Assembly (NCBI GenBank): GCA_949287525.1
Contig: CASEGL010000012.1
Coordinates: 1 to 32,789 of the forward strand
Reading direction: 5' to 3'
Source of the DNA: an uncultured Rikenellaceae bacterium
Lineage (GTDB): Bacteria; Bacteroidota; Bacteroidia; Bacteroidales; Rikenellaceae
Length of the DNA: 32,789 bases
In this document: piece after piece, positions 22,179 to 32,320 of the stretch
Numbering within the stretch: the stretch's first letter is position 1
Layout: the number at the start of each line of letters is the position of its first letter
Notes under the pieces: generated by a model
The model's database searches: none
What the model was told of the DNA's origin: nothing
Seen by the model: the letters and a program-made list of their open reading frames with translations, nothing else
Program-made: the position numbers and the translations under genes

Positions 22179-24389
22179 ATGTTGTACAACGAGACCGTGA
22201 AGGTTATCCCGCTGGGGGATGACCGCGAGATTACCATCTCGACAGGAAAACTGGCCAAACAGGCCGACGGCGCCGTCGTGGTGAAGCAGGGTGATACCAT
22301 GCTGCTGGCCACCGTGGTTGCCGCCAAGGATGCCAAACCCGAAACGGACTTCATGCCCCTTTCGGTGGAATACAAGGAAAAATACGCTGCGGCGGGTCGC
22401 TTCCCCGGCGGCTTCCTCAAACGTGAGGGCCGTCCGTCGGACAGCGAGATCCTCGTGGCGCGACTCATAGACCGGGCGCTGCGCCCCCTCTTCCCGTCCG
22501 ACTTCCACGCCGAAGTGTTCGTGACGGTGAACCTCATCTCGGCCGACCGCGAAATTCAGCCCGACGCACTGGCCGGACTGGCCGCTTCGGCTGCACTGGC
22601 CGTGTCGGACATCCCCTTCGGAGGCCCGATTTCGGAGGTGCGCGTAGCCCGCATCGACGGCAAGCTGGTCATCAACCCGACTTTCAGCGAGAACACCCGT
22701 GCCGACATCGACATCATGGTGGGCGCCACGATCGACAACATCCTGATGGTCGAGGGCGAGATGAACGAGGTGAGCGAGGCCGACATGCTGGAGGCCATCA
22801 AGTTCGCCCATGAGGAGATCAAGAAGCAGTGTGCCGTACAGATCGAGTTGATGAAGGAGCTGGGCAAGGATGTGAAACGCACCTACTGCCACGAGACGAA
22901 CGACGAGGAGCTGCGCCAGCTGGTCATCAAGGAGACCTACGACAAGGTCTATGCGGTGGCTACCAGCGCATCGAGCAAACACGAGCGTTCGGACAAGTTC
23001 GACGAGATCGAGGCCGAGTTCTGCACCCGTTTCACCGAGGAGGAGCTGGCCGAGAAACTGCCGCTCATCAAACGTTATTTCCACGACGATGTGCTGAAGA
23101 AGGCCATGCGCCGCATGATCCTCGACGAGGGCAAACGTCTCGACGGACGTCGCACGGACGAGATTCGTCCCATCTGGTGCGAGGTGGGCTATCTGCCCGC
23201 CGCCCACGGTTCGGCCATCTTCACCCGCGGCGAGACGCAGTCGCTCTCGACGGTGACGCTGGGTACGAAGCTCGACGAGAAACAGATCGATCAGGTGCTC
23301 CAGCAGGGTACCGAGCAGTTCGTGCTGCACTACAACTTCCCGCCCTTCTCGACGGGCGAGGCCAAGGCGGCCCGCAGCCTGTCGCGTCGTGAGATCGGTC
23401 ACGGCAACCTGGCTTGGCGTGCGCTGAAGCCGATGGTGCCGGTAGGCGAGGAGAACCCCTATGCCGTGCGCGTGGTTTCCGACATTCTGGAATCGAACGG
23501 TTCGTCGTCGATGGCGACGGTCTGCGCCGGTACGCTGGCTCTGATGGATTCCGGTCTGAAACTGAAGAAACCGGTTTCGGGTATCGCCATGGGTCTGATC
23601 TCCGATTCCGAGTCGGATAAATATGCGATTCTTTCCGATATCCTCGGCGATGAGGACCACCTCGGCGACATGGACTTCAAGGTGGCCGGTACCCGCGACG
23701 GTATCACCGCCACGCAGATGGATATCAAGGTGGACGGCCTGTCGTACGATGTGCTGGCCAAGGCACTCGAACAGGCTCGCGTAGGCCGCATGCACATTCT
23801 GGACAAGATCGTGGAGACGATCCCCGAACCGCGTGCCGACTTCCGTCCGTTCGTTCCGCGTCTGGTACAGATCACCATCCCGTCCGACTTCATCGGTGCC
23901 GTAATCGGCCCGGGCGGCAAAGTGATCCAGGATATTCAGAAAACCACCGGTACGACGATCACCATTACCGAGGACGAGCAGAACAACAAGGGTCTGGTGG
24001 ACATCTTCGGCGAGAGCAAGGATGCGATCGATGCCGCACTGGCACGCATCAAGGCCATCGTGGCCGTGCCTGAGGTAGGCGAAGTGTACAACGGCAAGAT
24101 CCGTTCGATCGTGGCCTTCGGTGCCTTCGTCGAGATCCTGCCCGGCAAGGATGCCCTGCTGCACATCTCCGAGATCGACCACAAGCGTTTCGAGACGATG
24201 GAGGAGACCGGTCTGAAAGAGGGCGACATGATCGAGGTGAAACTGATAGGCATGGATCCCAAAACCGGCAAACTGAAGCTGTCGCGCAAGGCGCTGCTGC
24301 CGAAGCCGGAGCATGCCGAGAAGAGCGAGCGCGGCGAACGTCCCGAAAAACGTGAGAACCGTCACGAAAAACACGAACGCAAGCATTAG
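22179..24389 (+). CDS. pnp: Polynucleotide phosphorylase
   Basis: A 736-aa 3'-to-5' exoribonuclease that degrades RNA with phosphate. Two RNase PH-like domains are visible ([18 protein letters not shown] and [13 protein letters not shown] in the first; [17 protein letters not shown] and [15 protein letters not shown] in the second), then a KH domain ([20 protein letters not shown]) and an S1 domain ([20 protein letters not shown]). The tail is charged and His/Lys/Glu-rich. The start at 22179 (MLYNETVKV) is chosen over an in-frame ATG at 22131 because that one lies in the upstream hairpin, family homology begins here, and AGAGGA precedes it. Confidence 0.97.
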   Translation: MLYNETVKVIPLGDDREITISTGKLAKQADGAVVVKQGDTMLLATVVAAKDAKPETDFMPLSVEYKEKYAAAGRFPGGFLKREGRPSDSEILVARLIDRALRPLFPSDFHAEVFVTVNLISADREIQPDALAGLAASAALAVSDIPFGGPISEVRVARIDGKLVINPTFSENTRADIDIMVGATIDNILMVEGEMNEVSEADMLEAIKFAHEEIKKQCAVQIELMKELGKDVKRTYCHETNDEELRQLVIKETYDKVYAVATSASSKHERSDKFDEIEAEFCTRFTEEELAEKLPLIKRYFHDDVLKKAMRRMILDEGKRLDGRRTDEIRPIWCEVGYLPAAHGSAIFTRGETQSLSTVTLGTKLDEKQIDQVLQQGTEQFVLHYNFPPFSTGEAKAARSLSRREIGHGNLAWRALKPMVPVGEENPYAVRVVSDILESNGSSSMATVCAGTLALMDSGLKLKKPVSGIAMGLISDSESDKYAILSDILGDEDHLGDMDFKVAGTRDGITATQMDIKVDGLSYDVLAKALEQARVGRMHILDKIVETIPEPRADFRPFVPRLVQITIPSDFIGAVIGPGGKVIQDIQKTTGTTITITEDEQNNKGLVDIFGESKDAIDAALARIKAIVAVPEVGEVYNGKIRSIVAFGAFVEILPGKDALLHISEIDHKRFETMEETGLKEGDMIEVKLIGMDPKTGKLKLSRKALLPKPEHAEKSERGERPEKRENRHEKHERKH

Positions 24390-24497
24390 ACTGGTATAGT
24401 TTTTGCATGTTTTCTTAAGTAATCCCATCGGATGCATGCGGTCGTCCTTTCGGAAAGACGGCCGTATGCGTCGCGGTGAAGATTTAATGCGGAAAAT
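24390..24497. other. Intergenic region after pnp with an imperfect hairpin
   Basis: No gene seen. An imperfect stem of about 13 pairs, including two G-T pairs (about 24434-24470), may help end the pnp transcript, but it has no T-run. The rest is AT-rich promoter sequence for the next gene. Confidence 0.4.
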
Positions 24498-24528
24498 TAT
24501 GCGTAATTGAAATATATGCTTATTTTTG
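24498..24528 (+). promoter_or_regulatory. Promoter of the OmpA-like/TPR lipoprotein gene
   Basis: TATG (24498-24501, one base off TTTG), 19-base spacer, then TATTTTTG (24521-24528), an exact -7 box. The start is predicted near 24535, with a leader of about 68 bases. Confidence 0.75.
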
Positions 24529-24531
24529 CTT

Positions 24532-24550
24532 TCGTAACGTGTTGTTACGA
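24532..24550 (+). promoter_or_regulatory. 5'-terminal stem-loop in the lipoprotein mRNA leader
   Basis: A perfect 7-bp inverted repeat TCGTAAC-N5-GTTACGA at the predicted transcription start. It may be a 5' stem-loop that stabilises an abundant mRNA, as in E. coli ompA, or an operator. The half-sites are in reversed order relative to the GTTAC-N7-GTAAC recombination sites and the spacing is 5, so it is not counted as one of those. Confidence 0.5.
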
Positions 24551-24602
24551 CATGCGAAAGAAACGGTAGAGGAACAAAATAAACTGTCTAAATACATTAA
24601 TT

Positions 24603-26291
24603 ATGAGAAGATTTGCTTATGTAGGCCTTGTGCTTACTACTATGATGATTCTGCTCTCCGGATGTAATCCGTACAACAGAATGCAGAAAAATGTCGGCAA
24701 GATCGAAGCCTGTGCGACTCCCGAAGTGCTGACGTTGAAAGGTGAGACCGTCGAGGCCGAAATTACCTACGCTTTCCCGCCCAAGTATTTCTATGAGGAG
24801 ATGATCCTGAAGGTTACTCCGGTTCTCGTATTCGAGGAAGGCGAGATTGCCGGTTCTCCGAAATATTTCCAGGGAGAGGACGTTCGTGACAACTACACGC
24901 CCGTATCGTGGAAAGAGGGTGGCGTATTTACCCAGAAAGTCGTATTCCCGTACGACGAGCGCGCCGATCTCTCGACGCTCGTACTGGTAGTCGAGGGTCG
25001 TACCGCTGACCAGTGCCGTCGCGACAAATTCAAATCGTTCGGCGAATTCGGCGAAGTTGCCGTTGCCAACGGTATCAGCACGGTACAGTCGCTGGCCGAC
25101 ATGCCTTACATGTCGCTGATGGATCACAACTTCAAACGCGTGAGAACGATCACCAGCGAGGCTGACCTCCACTACCTCATCAACAGCGCTACCGTTCGCA
25201 AGAACCAGCTGACGCAGGAGCAGATCAAACTCTTCGAGGAGTTCGTTCGCGAGAACACTTCCGCCGAGGATGTGACGATGGGTACCGTATATGCCAAAGG
25301 TTACGCTTCGCCTGACGGTCCTGAGAAATTCAACCAGACGCTGTCCGCAAAACGAAGCAAAACCGGTGAGAAAGCCATGCAGAACGCTCTGAAAGGTGTA
25401 GACGTTCAGTATGACGCCGCTGCTTACGGTGAGGACTGGGAAGGTTTCCGCGAGTTGGTTGAGGCTTCCGACATCCAGGACAAGGATCTGATCCTGCAGG
25501 TTCTGTCGATGTACCAGTCGTCCGCCCGCCGCGAGCAGGAGATCCGCAACCTGTCGGCCGTTTACACCGAACTGAAGGAGAACATCCTGCCGCAGCTCCG
25601 TCGTACGCAGTTCGTCGCTTCCGCTGACGTAGTAGGTCTGAGCGACGAGGAGATCCTGGCTGCCGTTAAAGCCAACGACTCCACCCTCCGTCTGGATGAG
25701 ATGTTGTACGGTGCAACCCTCGTGAAATGCCCGGCTGAGAAGGTTGCTATCTACAAGATGGCTGCCAAACAGTACAACGACGTTGCCGCTTACAACAACC
25801 TGGCTGTCGCCCTGGTTTGGGACGGTCAGATCGAGGCTGCCAAAGAGGCTATCGACCAGGCTGCCCGTCTGAATGCCAACCCGATCGTAACGAACAACCT
25901 CGCTGCCGTAGCTATCGCTCAGGGCGATCTGGCTACCGCCAAGAAATACCTGGCCGGCCTGAATAGCGGAGAGGCTACCATGAACAAAGGCCTCGTTGCT
26001 CTGAAAGAGGGTGACTACGTTGCTGCTACCCGTGACCTGAAGGGTTACAACCTGGCTGTCGTAGAAGTGCTGAACGGCAACTACGCCAACGCCAAGGCCG
26101 CTCTGGGCAACGCAACCTGCGCTGACGCCGAGTACCTCCGTGCCATCATCGCTGTTCGCGAGGGTGACTGCCAGGGCGCTCTGAACTACCTGCGCAACGC
26201 AATCGCTCAGAAACCGGAACTCGCCGAGGCTGCTGCGAACAACATCGAGTTCGCTCCGCTGTTCGAGAATCCCGAATTCCTGGCTTTGTAA
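24603..26291 (+). CDS. Lipoprotein with internal OmpA-like region and C-terminal TPR repeats
   Basis: A 562-aa lipoprotein (lipobox LLSGC, Cys21). Residues about 35-135 are a beta-rich N-domain. About 185-285 resemble an OmpA-type peptidoglycan-binding fold (GYASPDGPEKFNQTLSAKRS), and from about 375 there are TPR-like helices (AAYNNLAVALVWDGQIEAAK; VALKEGDYVAATRDL; YLRAIIAVREGDCQGALNYL). An OmpA-like domain normally lies at the C-terminus; here it is central. Compared with neighbours the codons are biased to a narrow set (GCT, GTT, AAA, CTG), and with a strong promoter and terminator this suggests very high expression. A structural link between outer membrane and peptidoglycan is inferred. 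Confidence 0.8.
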   Translation: MRRFAYVGLVLTTMMILLSGCNPYNRMQKNVGKIEACATPEVLTLKGETVEAEITYAFPPKYFYEEMILKVTPVLVFEEGEIAGSPKYFQGEDVRDNYTPVSWKEGGVFTQKVVFPYDERADLSTLVLVVEGRTADQCRRDKFKSFGEFGEVAVANGISTVQSLADMPYMSLMDHNFKRVRTITSEADLHYLINSATVRKNQLTQEQIKLFEEFVRENTSAEDVTMGTVYAKGYASPDGPEKFNQTLSAKRSKTGEKAMQNALKGVDVQYDAAAYGEDWEGFRELVEASDIQDKDLILQVLSMYQSSARREQEIRNLSAVYTELKENILPQLRRTQFVASADVVGLSDEEILAAVKANDSTLRLDEMLYGATLVKCPAEKVAIYKMAAKQYNDVAAYNNLAVALVWDGQIEAAKEAIDQAARLNANPIVTNNLAAVAIAQGDLATAKKYLAGLNSGEATMNKGLVALKEGDYVAATRDLKGYNLAVVEVLNGNYANAKAALGNATCADAEYLRAIIAVREGDCQGALNYLRNAIAQKPELAEAAANNIEFAPLFENPEFLAL

Positions 26292-26311
26292 TTCGAAGGG
26301 ACAGAAAATTG

Positions 26312-26346
26312 AAAAGGGTATCACCATGCGGTGATACCCTTTTTTT
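26312..26346 (+). terminator. Strong terminator of the lipoprotein gene
   Basis: A perfect stem (AAAGGGTATCACC, 26313-26325, with 26330-26342), tetraloop ATGC, and a run of T from 26340. It is 21 bases past the stop codon. Confidence 0.95.
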
Positions 26347-26853
26347 GTGTGTTGCGCTCAGCACAGCGGTGTTGTCCGAATGTGCAGTTAGCGGCCGGCT
26401 GCCATGCGGGGACAAAACGTCGGTTGCTGTCAGAGGACGGCGGGGGTCTCCGTCGGCTGTGCGGAGCAGTAGTATGGTTGCCACCGGTCTGTCGGCTATG
26501 CGGTGCAGTAGTATAGTTACCACCGGTCTGTCGGCTGTGCGGTACGATGAGACGAGATTCCTTCTCCCCTGGCTGCGGGCGGAATGGCACGGATGGTGGT
26601 TGTTCGGATATGGGGCCGGTGGAGAGATGTCCTGCCGGACGGACAAAACGGCCATGTTGAACAGCGGATTGTGCGGCGTCGGAGAGCGGGGAAAGCGGAT
26701 TCGGCTGCGGGCGTGCGGAGTTGCTGTCGGCGAGCCGCGAGGTTGTCGGGCAGGCGGTGCCGGAAGGGTGGCAGGCGGGCTGGCTGCACCGTTGCCGTGC
26801 GTTCGTAATGTGGAGAATGGTGATGTTTTCCAGCGATAGGGAGGTTGGTTCCG
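26347..26853. other. Gene-poor GC-rich region with short tandem repeats
   Basis: About 500 bases without a convincing gene on either strand. Open frames exist but have low-complexity Arg/Ser/Pro composition and no family signature. It holds the 39-bp repeats and may be a decayed gene or intergenic repeat element. Confidence 0.55.
26453..26542. repeat. 39-bp imperfect tandem repeats (two units plus a partial third)
   Basis: Units 26453-26491 and 26492-26530 start TCGGCT and end ACCGGTCTG, differing at only a few positions; a 12-base partial unit follows. On the minus strand they would read as the 13-residue repeat PHSRQTGGNYTTA, but no supported gene contains it. Confidence 0.8.
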
Positions 26854-26883
26854 TTTCGGGACATTGCTTTTTTCGTATCTTTG
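26854..26883 (+). promoter_or_regulatory. Promoter of the SGNH-MBOAT-PAP2 operon
   Basis: TTTC (26854-26857), 18-base spacer, TATCTTTG (26876-26883). The predicted start near 26890 leaves a leader of about 20 bases to the ATG at 26910. Confidence 0.65.
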
Positions 26884-26909
26884 TAAACTTCTGACAAAGC
26901 GTTTAGTTT

Positions 26910-28679
26910 ATGCAACAGTCTCCGCGGGATTATACCCGGTACGCTTTTTATGTGAGCGGTTTGGTGATCGTGCTGTTGGTCTGCGTGTCGTTCGTTCCCG
27001 GCTTCCGGGTGGGCGGGGTGACCATCAAGCGGGCCAATATCCTCTCCGATGTGGTGACCTTTCACGAGGATGTCCGGTCGCTGTTGTCGTCCGAGGATTT
27101 GCTCGATACTTCGTTCGTGGAGGAGTTTGATGCGCAGAGCGAAGCAGGGGAACTCGGACCTGCGGAACCGGCTGATGAGAACGACGTGGCTGCGGTCGAT
27201 TCGCTCGCCCTGCCGTCGCCTGCCGCAACGCCGGACAACGCCCTGCTGTCGGTTCCCGTCATTGTCGATACGGCCATCGTCCAGATCGAGGATTTCAGTC
27301 CCGACCGGCAGATGCTGGCGCGCTTCTACCATGCTCTGGCTTACGAAACCGGTGACCGCCCCGTGCGTATCGCCGTGTTGGGCGACTCTTTCATCGAGGC
27401 GGACATCATTACGGCCGATCTGCGCGAACAGTTGCAGATGAATTATGGCGGTCGGGGCGTAGGCTTCGTGCCGTTCTCCACGCCGCTTTCCAAATACCGC
27501 GGCACCGTGTCGCACAACCATGAGGGGTGGACCGACTACAATCTCATCAAGCGCAAGAGCGTACCGGAGGAGTATAAGGAGCTTTTCTTCGTGTCGGGCA
27601 TGCTCTCCATTCCTGCCGATGGGGCTTATACGCAGTACGAGGGCGTGCAGTTTCGCAAACGGATCGAGAAGAGCGGCACGGCATCGCTCTTCTTCCTGAA
27701 CGGAGGCGAAACAGAGCTTACGGTCGCTGTCAATGGCGGCGAAGCGAGGCGATATGCATTGCCTGCCGGAGAGGAGGTGCAGCGGATTGCGGTCGAAACA
27801 TCGGAAGATATTGCCTCGTTGCGGATTGCGGTGGAACATCCCGAGGACTTCATCGGTTATGGCGTCGTGCTGGAGGACAGCGTCGGGGTGAGCGTCCACA
27901 ACTTCTCGGTGCGGAGCAACAGCGGTCTGGCGTTGCTGGGTACCGATTACGGGATCAACCGGCAGATGAACGGCTACCTGCCGTACGATATGGTGATCCT
28001 GCAATACGGACTGAATGCCATGTCGCCCGATGTGACTGATTACGGCTATTACGGCAAACAGCTCGTCAAGATCATCGAATATGTCAAACGGTGCTTCCCG
28101 GAGAGTGCGGTGGTGGTGATGAGCGTCGGCGACCGCAGCACGATGCAGAACGGTACGGCGGTGACGATGCCTGCGGTACTCGCCATGCTGCAGACACAGG
28201 AGGCGGCGGCGCGCGCCTGCGGAGTAGGGTTCTGGAATACCTATGAAGCCATGGGCGGCGACAGGTCGATGCCAAAGTTTGTGGAGCGTCGCTGGGCGGC
28301 CAAGGATTATACCCATATCGGTTATCCGGGCGGCAAATATATTGCCGATCAGTTTGTCCGTTTCCTCGATGCGGCCGTGGCGAGTGTCCGCGAGCAGGAT
28401 GCCGTGCGGCGCCGGATCGAGGCGGAGCGCGAACGCATCGAGGCGGAGCGTGCGGCCTACGACCTTTCGGGAGCGACGATCGACAAGGGGGGCGACGATG
28501 GATACGGGGAGCTGCGCAGCGTCCTGCCCGCCGAGCCGGTCGATACGGCCGTCCGGCATGCTGCCCGCCGGACGGCCGCTGCGGCGGATACCGTAGCCGG
28601 CTGGCGGAGCGTAACGGAACGCGGGGCTTCGGAGCCTGCGGAGACGGATCAGGAGGAGAACTCCGCGGCAACGATTTAA
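26910..28679 (+). CDS. Membrane-anchored SGNH-hydrolase-like protein, probable O-acyl carrier/transferase
   Basis: A 589-aa protein with one N-terminal membrane helix (about 11-30) and an extracytoplasmic SGNH/GDSL domain. Catalytic blocks: GDSFIEAD with Ser160, QYGLNAM with Asn369, and DYTH with Asp466/His469. A Glu/Arg-rich coiled segment (VRRRIEAERERIEAERAAYD) follows near 495-515, then an Ala/Thr-rich tail. An MBOAT gene 21 bases downstream forms the classic pairing of an acyl-exporting channel with an SGNH partner, as in alginate (AlgI/AlgJ/AlgX) and peptidoglycan (PatA/PatB) O-acetylation. The acceptor polymer is unknown. The start follows the promoter closely. Confidence 0.82.
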   Translation: MQQSPRDYTRYAFYVSGLVIVLLVCVSFVPGFRVGGVTIKRANILSDVVTFHEDVRSLLSSEDLLDTSFVEEFDAQSEAGELGPAEPADENDVAAVDSLALPSPAATPDNALLSVPVIVDTAIVQIEDFSPDRQMLARFYHALAYETGDRPVRIAVLGDSFIEADIITADLREQLQMNYGGRGVGFVPFSTPLSKYRGTVSHNHEGWTDYNLIKRKSVPEEYKELFFVSGMLSIPADGAYTQYEGVQFRKRIEKSGTASLFFLNGGETELTVAVNGGEARRYALPAGEEVQRIAVETSEDIASLRIAVEHPEDFIGYGVVLEDSVGVSVHNFSVRSNSGLALLGTDYGINRQMNGYLPYDMVILQYGLNAMSPDVTDYGYYGKQLVKIIEYVKRCFPESAVVVMSVGDRSTMQNGTAVTMPAVLAMLQTQEAAARACGVGFWNTYEAMGGDRSMPKFVERRWAAKDYTHIGYPGGKYIADQFVRFLDAAVASVREQDAVRRRIEAERERIEAERAAYDLSGATIDKGGDDGYGELRSVLPAEPVDTAVRHAARRTAAAADTVAGWRSVTERGASEPAETDQEENSAATI

Positions 28680-28700
28680 CCTGAGGGACGGAAGAGGGCG

Positions 28701-30197
28701 ATGAATACGTTTGCCGGCATAGTGGAGCAGATCGGGCGGTTGTTCCGGTATGATCCGGTCAATCCGATGATCTTCAGCAGCGGGTTCTTCCTGTTCCTGT
28801 TTGTCGGTTTTGCCTTTTTCTACGGTTTCATGCGGCGCACTCCGCTGCTGCGCATGGTCTATGTGGCGCTCTTCTCGACTTATTTCTACTATAAGACAGG
28901 CGGTTGGTACATCGTGCTGCTGGCCGTCTCCGTCTCCGACTTCCTGATCGGACGGGCGCTCGCCCGCACCGGAGGAGACCGTGCGCGGAAAGCGCTTGTG
29001 GCGCTGAGCGTGCTGATCAACCTCGGCATGCTGGCCTACTTCAAATATACGAACCTCTTTATCGACATCGTGAACGATGCGGCGGGGGCGGACATCCTGG
29101 ACTTCCAGCAGATCTTCCTGCCGGTCGGCATCTCGTTCTTCGTCTTCCAGTCGATGAGCTACACGATCGACATCTACCGGCGGCAGCTGGCGCCGCTCAC
29201 CTGCTGGCTCGACTACTACTTCTACCTCTCCTTCTTCCCGCAGCTGGTGGCGGGCCCCATCGTGCGCGCCCGCGACTTCCTGCCCCAGATCAGACAGAAT
29301 CCGCTCACCGTCACGCGCGAGATGTTCGGGCGGGGCATCTTTCTGGTCATGATCGGCCTGGTCAAGAAGGCGATCATCTCGGACTACATCAGCGTCAATT
29401 TCGTCGATCGGGTGTTCGACAACCCGATGCTCTACAGCGGGTTCGAGAACCTGATGGGCGTCTACGGCTATGCCCTGCAGATCTACTGCGACTTTTCGGG
29501 CTACTCGGACATGGCCATCGGCATCGCACTGCTGCTCGGCTTCCACTTCCCCAAGAACTTCGACTCGCCCTACAAGTCGGCCACGGTGACCGAGTTCTGG
29601 CACCGCTGGCACATTTCGCTCTCCACGTGGCTCAAGGATTACCTTTATATCTCGCTCGGCGGCAATCGCAAGGGGCGTCTGCGCACCTATGTCAATCTGA
29701 TCGTCACCATGCTGCTGGGCGGTCTGTGGCACGGCGCCTCGCTGCGGTTCATGCTGTGGGGCGGCTATCACGGCGTGCTGCTCGCCCTGCACAAGGGGGC
29801 GATGACGCTGTTCCCGCGCCTGAAACCGGCAGGGGGGCAGATGACGCGGGTGTGGCGTGCGGCGGGCATCGTCGTGACCTTCCATTTGGTCTGCCTGGGG
29901 TGGATCTTCTTTCGGGCGCGCGATGTGGAGACGGGGCGTATGGTGTTGGAGCAGATTTTCACTAACTTCGATCCGTCGCTCATTGCGGGCGTTGCGGCCG
30001 GCTATTGGCCCGTAATGGCCATGATGGGTATCGGATACGTGACCCATTTCATTCCGCAGCGGTGGCAGGACCGCGTCTGCGGAGCCGTGATGCGCACATC
30101 GCTGGTGGGCTGCGCGCTGCTGCTGGCTCTGATCGTGTGGGTGGTCATGCAGGTGAAGTCGGCCAACATCCAGCCGTTCATCTATTTCCAGTTCTGA
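28701..30197 (+). CDS. MBOAT-family O-acyltransferase (AlgI/PatA-like)
   Basis: A 498-aa polytopic membrane protein with about ten to eleven helices. MBOAT hallmarks are FFPQLVAGPIVRARDFLPQI, CDFSGYSDMAIGIALLLGF, EFWHRWHISLSTWLKDYLYI (His301, His304) and GGLWHGAS with the catalytic His344. Such proteins move an acyl group across the membrane to an extracytoplasmic partner, here the SGNH protein. Spacing of 21 bases before and 26 after puts it in one operon with the SGNH and PAP2 genes. Confidence 0.92.
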   Translation: MNTFAGIVEQIGRLFRYDPVNPMIFSSGFFLFLFVGFAFFYGFMRRTPLLRMVYVALFSTYFYYKTGGWYIVLLAVSVSDFLIGRALARTGGDRARKALVALSVLINLGMLAYFKYTNLFIDIVNDAAGADILDFQQIFLPVGISFFVFQSMSYTIDIYRRQLAPLTCWLDYYFYLSFFPQLVAGPIVRARDFLPQIRQNPLTVTREMFGRGIFLVMIGLVKKAIISDYISVNFVDRVFDNPMLYSGFENLMGVYGYALQIYCDFSGYSDMAIGIALLLGFHFPKNFDSPYKSATVTEFWHRWHISLSTWLKDYLYISLGGNRKGRLRTYVNLIVTMLLGGLWHGASLRFMLWGGYHGVLLALHKGAMTLFPRLKPAGGQMTRVWRAAGIVVTFHLVCLGWIFFRARDVETGRMVLEQIFTNFDPSLIAGVAAGYWPVMAMMGIGYVTHFIPQRWQDRVCGAVMRTSLVGCALLLALIVWVVMQVKSANIQPFIYFQF

Positions 30198-30223
30198 TTT
30201 ATTTTTAAAAAATTTCAATAACT

Positions 30224-30835
30224 ATGAATGACTTGGACAAGAGCCTGATGCTCGCGTTGAATTTCGACGGAGGCACCTTTCTGGATGCCGTCATGCGATT
30301 CGCTTCCGGAATCCCGAACTGGATTCCGCTCTATGTGATCGTACTGTTCATCATCTACTGCAAAGGCGGTTGGAAATACATGCTTTTCCTGCTGCTGGCC
30401 GTCGGCCTGGGCGTGGGCATCTGCGATCAGGTGTGCAACTTCTTCAAGGCCAATGTGGAGTACCCCCGTCCCGTGCAGGTTTCGGATCTGGTGGATGAAC
30501 TGCATGTGTTGTTTGACCGCTTCAGCCGCACAAGAGGCACCGTATCGGGTCACGCCTCGACCAGCTTCTGTGTCTTCCTGCTGACCGCGCTGGCCATGCG
30601 CAAGGGGTGGTTCACGGGCATCATGCTGGTCTACACGCTGCTCACAAGCTATTCGCGCATCTACATCAGCGCCCACTTCCCCTTCCAGATCCTGTTCGGC
30701 TGGATATTGGGTACGCTGGTCGCCCTGCTGCTGTGGTGGTGCTTCTCGAAGTTGAACCGCCGTTTCGGGTGGGAGAAGACGCCGGCCTGGGTGTCCCGTA
30801 CATTCTGTAAGAAACACGCCTCGACCGGCTGCTGA
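30224..30835 (+). CDS. PAP2-family membrane phosphatase
   Basis: A 203-aa protein with about five helices and the three PAP2 motifs: KANVEYPRP (KxxxxxxRP), GTVSGHAST (SGH) and YSRIYISAHFP (SRxxxxxH). It likely dephosphorylates a lipid phosphate on the outer face of the inner membrane, such as undecaprenyl pyrophosphate or phosphatidylglycerol phosphate. The C-terminus ends in CKKHASTGC. It is the last gene of the O-acylation operon, so recycling of a lipid carrier for the same polymer is possible. Confidence 0.9.
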   Translation: MNDLDKSLMLALNFDGGTFLDAVMRFASGIPNWIPLYVIVLFIIYCKGGWKYMLFLLLAVGLGVGICDQVCNFFKANVEYPRPVQVSDLVDELHVLFDRFSRTRGTVSGHASTSFCVFLLTALAMRKGWFTGIMLVYTLLTSYSRIYISAHFPFQILFGWILGTLVALLLWWCFSKLNRRFGWEKTPAWVSRTFCKKHASTGC

Positions 30836-30861
30836 GACCGGCGCGGACAGGAAACCGGCAT

Positions 30862-30910
30862 CGGACCGCGGAACGGAGATTCTGCCCCGTTCCGCGGTCC
30901 GTCCGTTTCG
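30862..30910 (+). terminator. Terminator of the SGNH-MBOAT-PAP2 operon
   Basis: A perfect 15-bp GC-rich stem (30862-30876 with 30887-30901) and 10-base loop, followed by TCCGTTTC. The T-run is short. Confidence 0.75.
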
Positions 30911-30940
30911 GATGAGGGGGCAAAATCGCGGAATTAGCGT

Positions 30941-30948
30941 TATCTTTG
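30941..30948 (+). promoter_or_regulatory. -7 box of ruvB, abutting the start codon
   Basis: TATCTTTG ends only 4 bases before the first ATG (30953), so the predicted start (about 30955) falls on that codon. Either the mRNA is leaderless or a later Met is used. No -33 box is clear. Confidence 0.6.
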
Positions 30949-30952
30949 CCGT

Positions 30953-31966
<1,014 letters not shown>

Positions 31967-32188
31967 GTGGAGGAGGTATTATTATTTATCCGTTTCGGAA
32001 TAAATATTTGGATTTTTACCCTTTGTATTGCGTGGTGTAAAAAAATGCGTTGAATTGCTTGTCGAATTCATCTATTTGCATACAGGAAAAAGAAATCATC
32101 TCTGGAACAGCTTGCTTTTTGTATAAGCAACGAGATTTGATAAGGTTTGCTGCAATATTATTAGGGTGTAATACAGTAGGAGATGAAT
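31967..32188. other. AT-rich intergenic island, possible gene remnant or small RNA
   Basis: This stretch is visibly more AT-rich than its neighbours. A 49-codon frame without ATG (32041-32187, stop at 32188-32190) reads as ordinary protein-like sequence (LYKQRDLIRFAAILLGC) and ends exactly at a terminator hairpin. An imperfect promoter (TTTC at 31993, TACCCTTTG at 32017) precedes it. A decayed gene end or an sRNA of about 190 bases are both possible. Confidence 0.35.
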
Positions 32189-32226
32189 AACAGCCGTATC
32201 CGTGAAGGACACGGCTGTTTCCTTTT
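32189..32226 (+). terminator. Terminator after the AT-rich island
   Basis: A 13-bp stem with one mismatch (32189-32201 with 32207-32219), 5-base loop GTGAA, then TTTCCTTTT. As ruvB ended 220 bases earlier, it may serve ruvB or a separate short transcript. Confidence 0.8.
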
Positions 32227-32320
32227 ATGTAAATATGGATTTTTATGGCATCCTGTGTGCTGCCGTGCGGGCAGGCGACGGCGCGGCGGTACAGAAAACG
32301 GGAGGCGGAGAGGCTGTCCA

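Noticed and set aside
22164..24437. 757-aa open frame antisense to pnp
   Set aside because: The sense strand is unmistakable polynucleotide phosphorylase; the antisense frame shows no motif.
24532..24550. Dyad as another recombination site for the invertase
   Set aside because: Half-sites are in the order GTAAC then GTTAC with a 5-base spacer, not GTTAC-N7-GTAAC, and no partner copy is in the window.
26321..26590. Minus-strand frame with 13-residue repeats
   Set aside because: Overlaps a terminator, lacks any translation signal, and the repeat is better explained as a DNA tandem repeat.
26517..30218. 1233-aa open frame antisense to the SGNH and MBOAT genes
   Set aside because: It spans two genes, their gap and the repeat region, with His/Arg/Gln-rich low-complexity sequence and no ribosome-binding site or domain.
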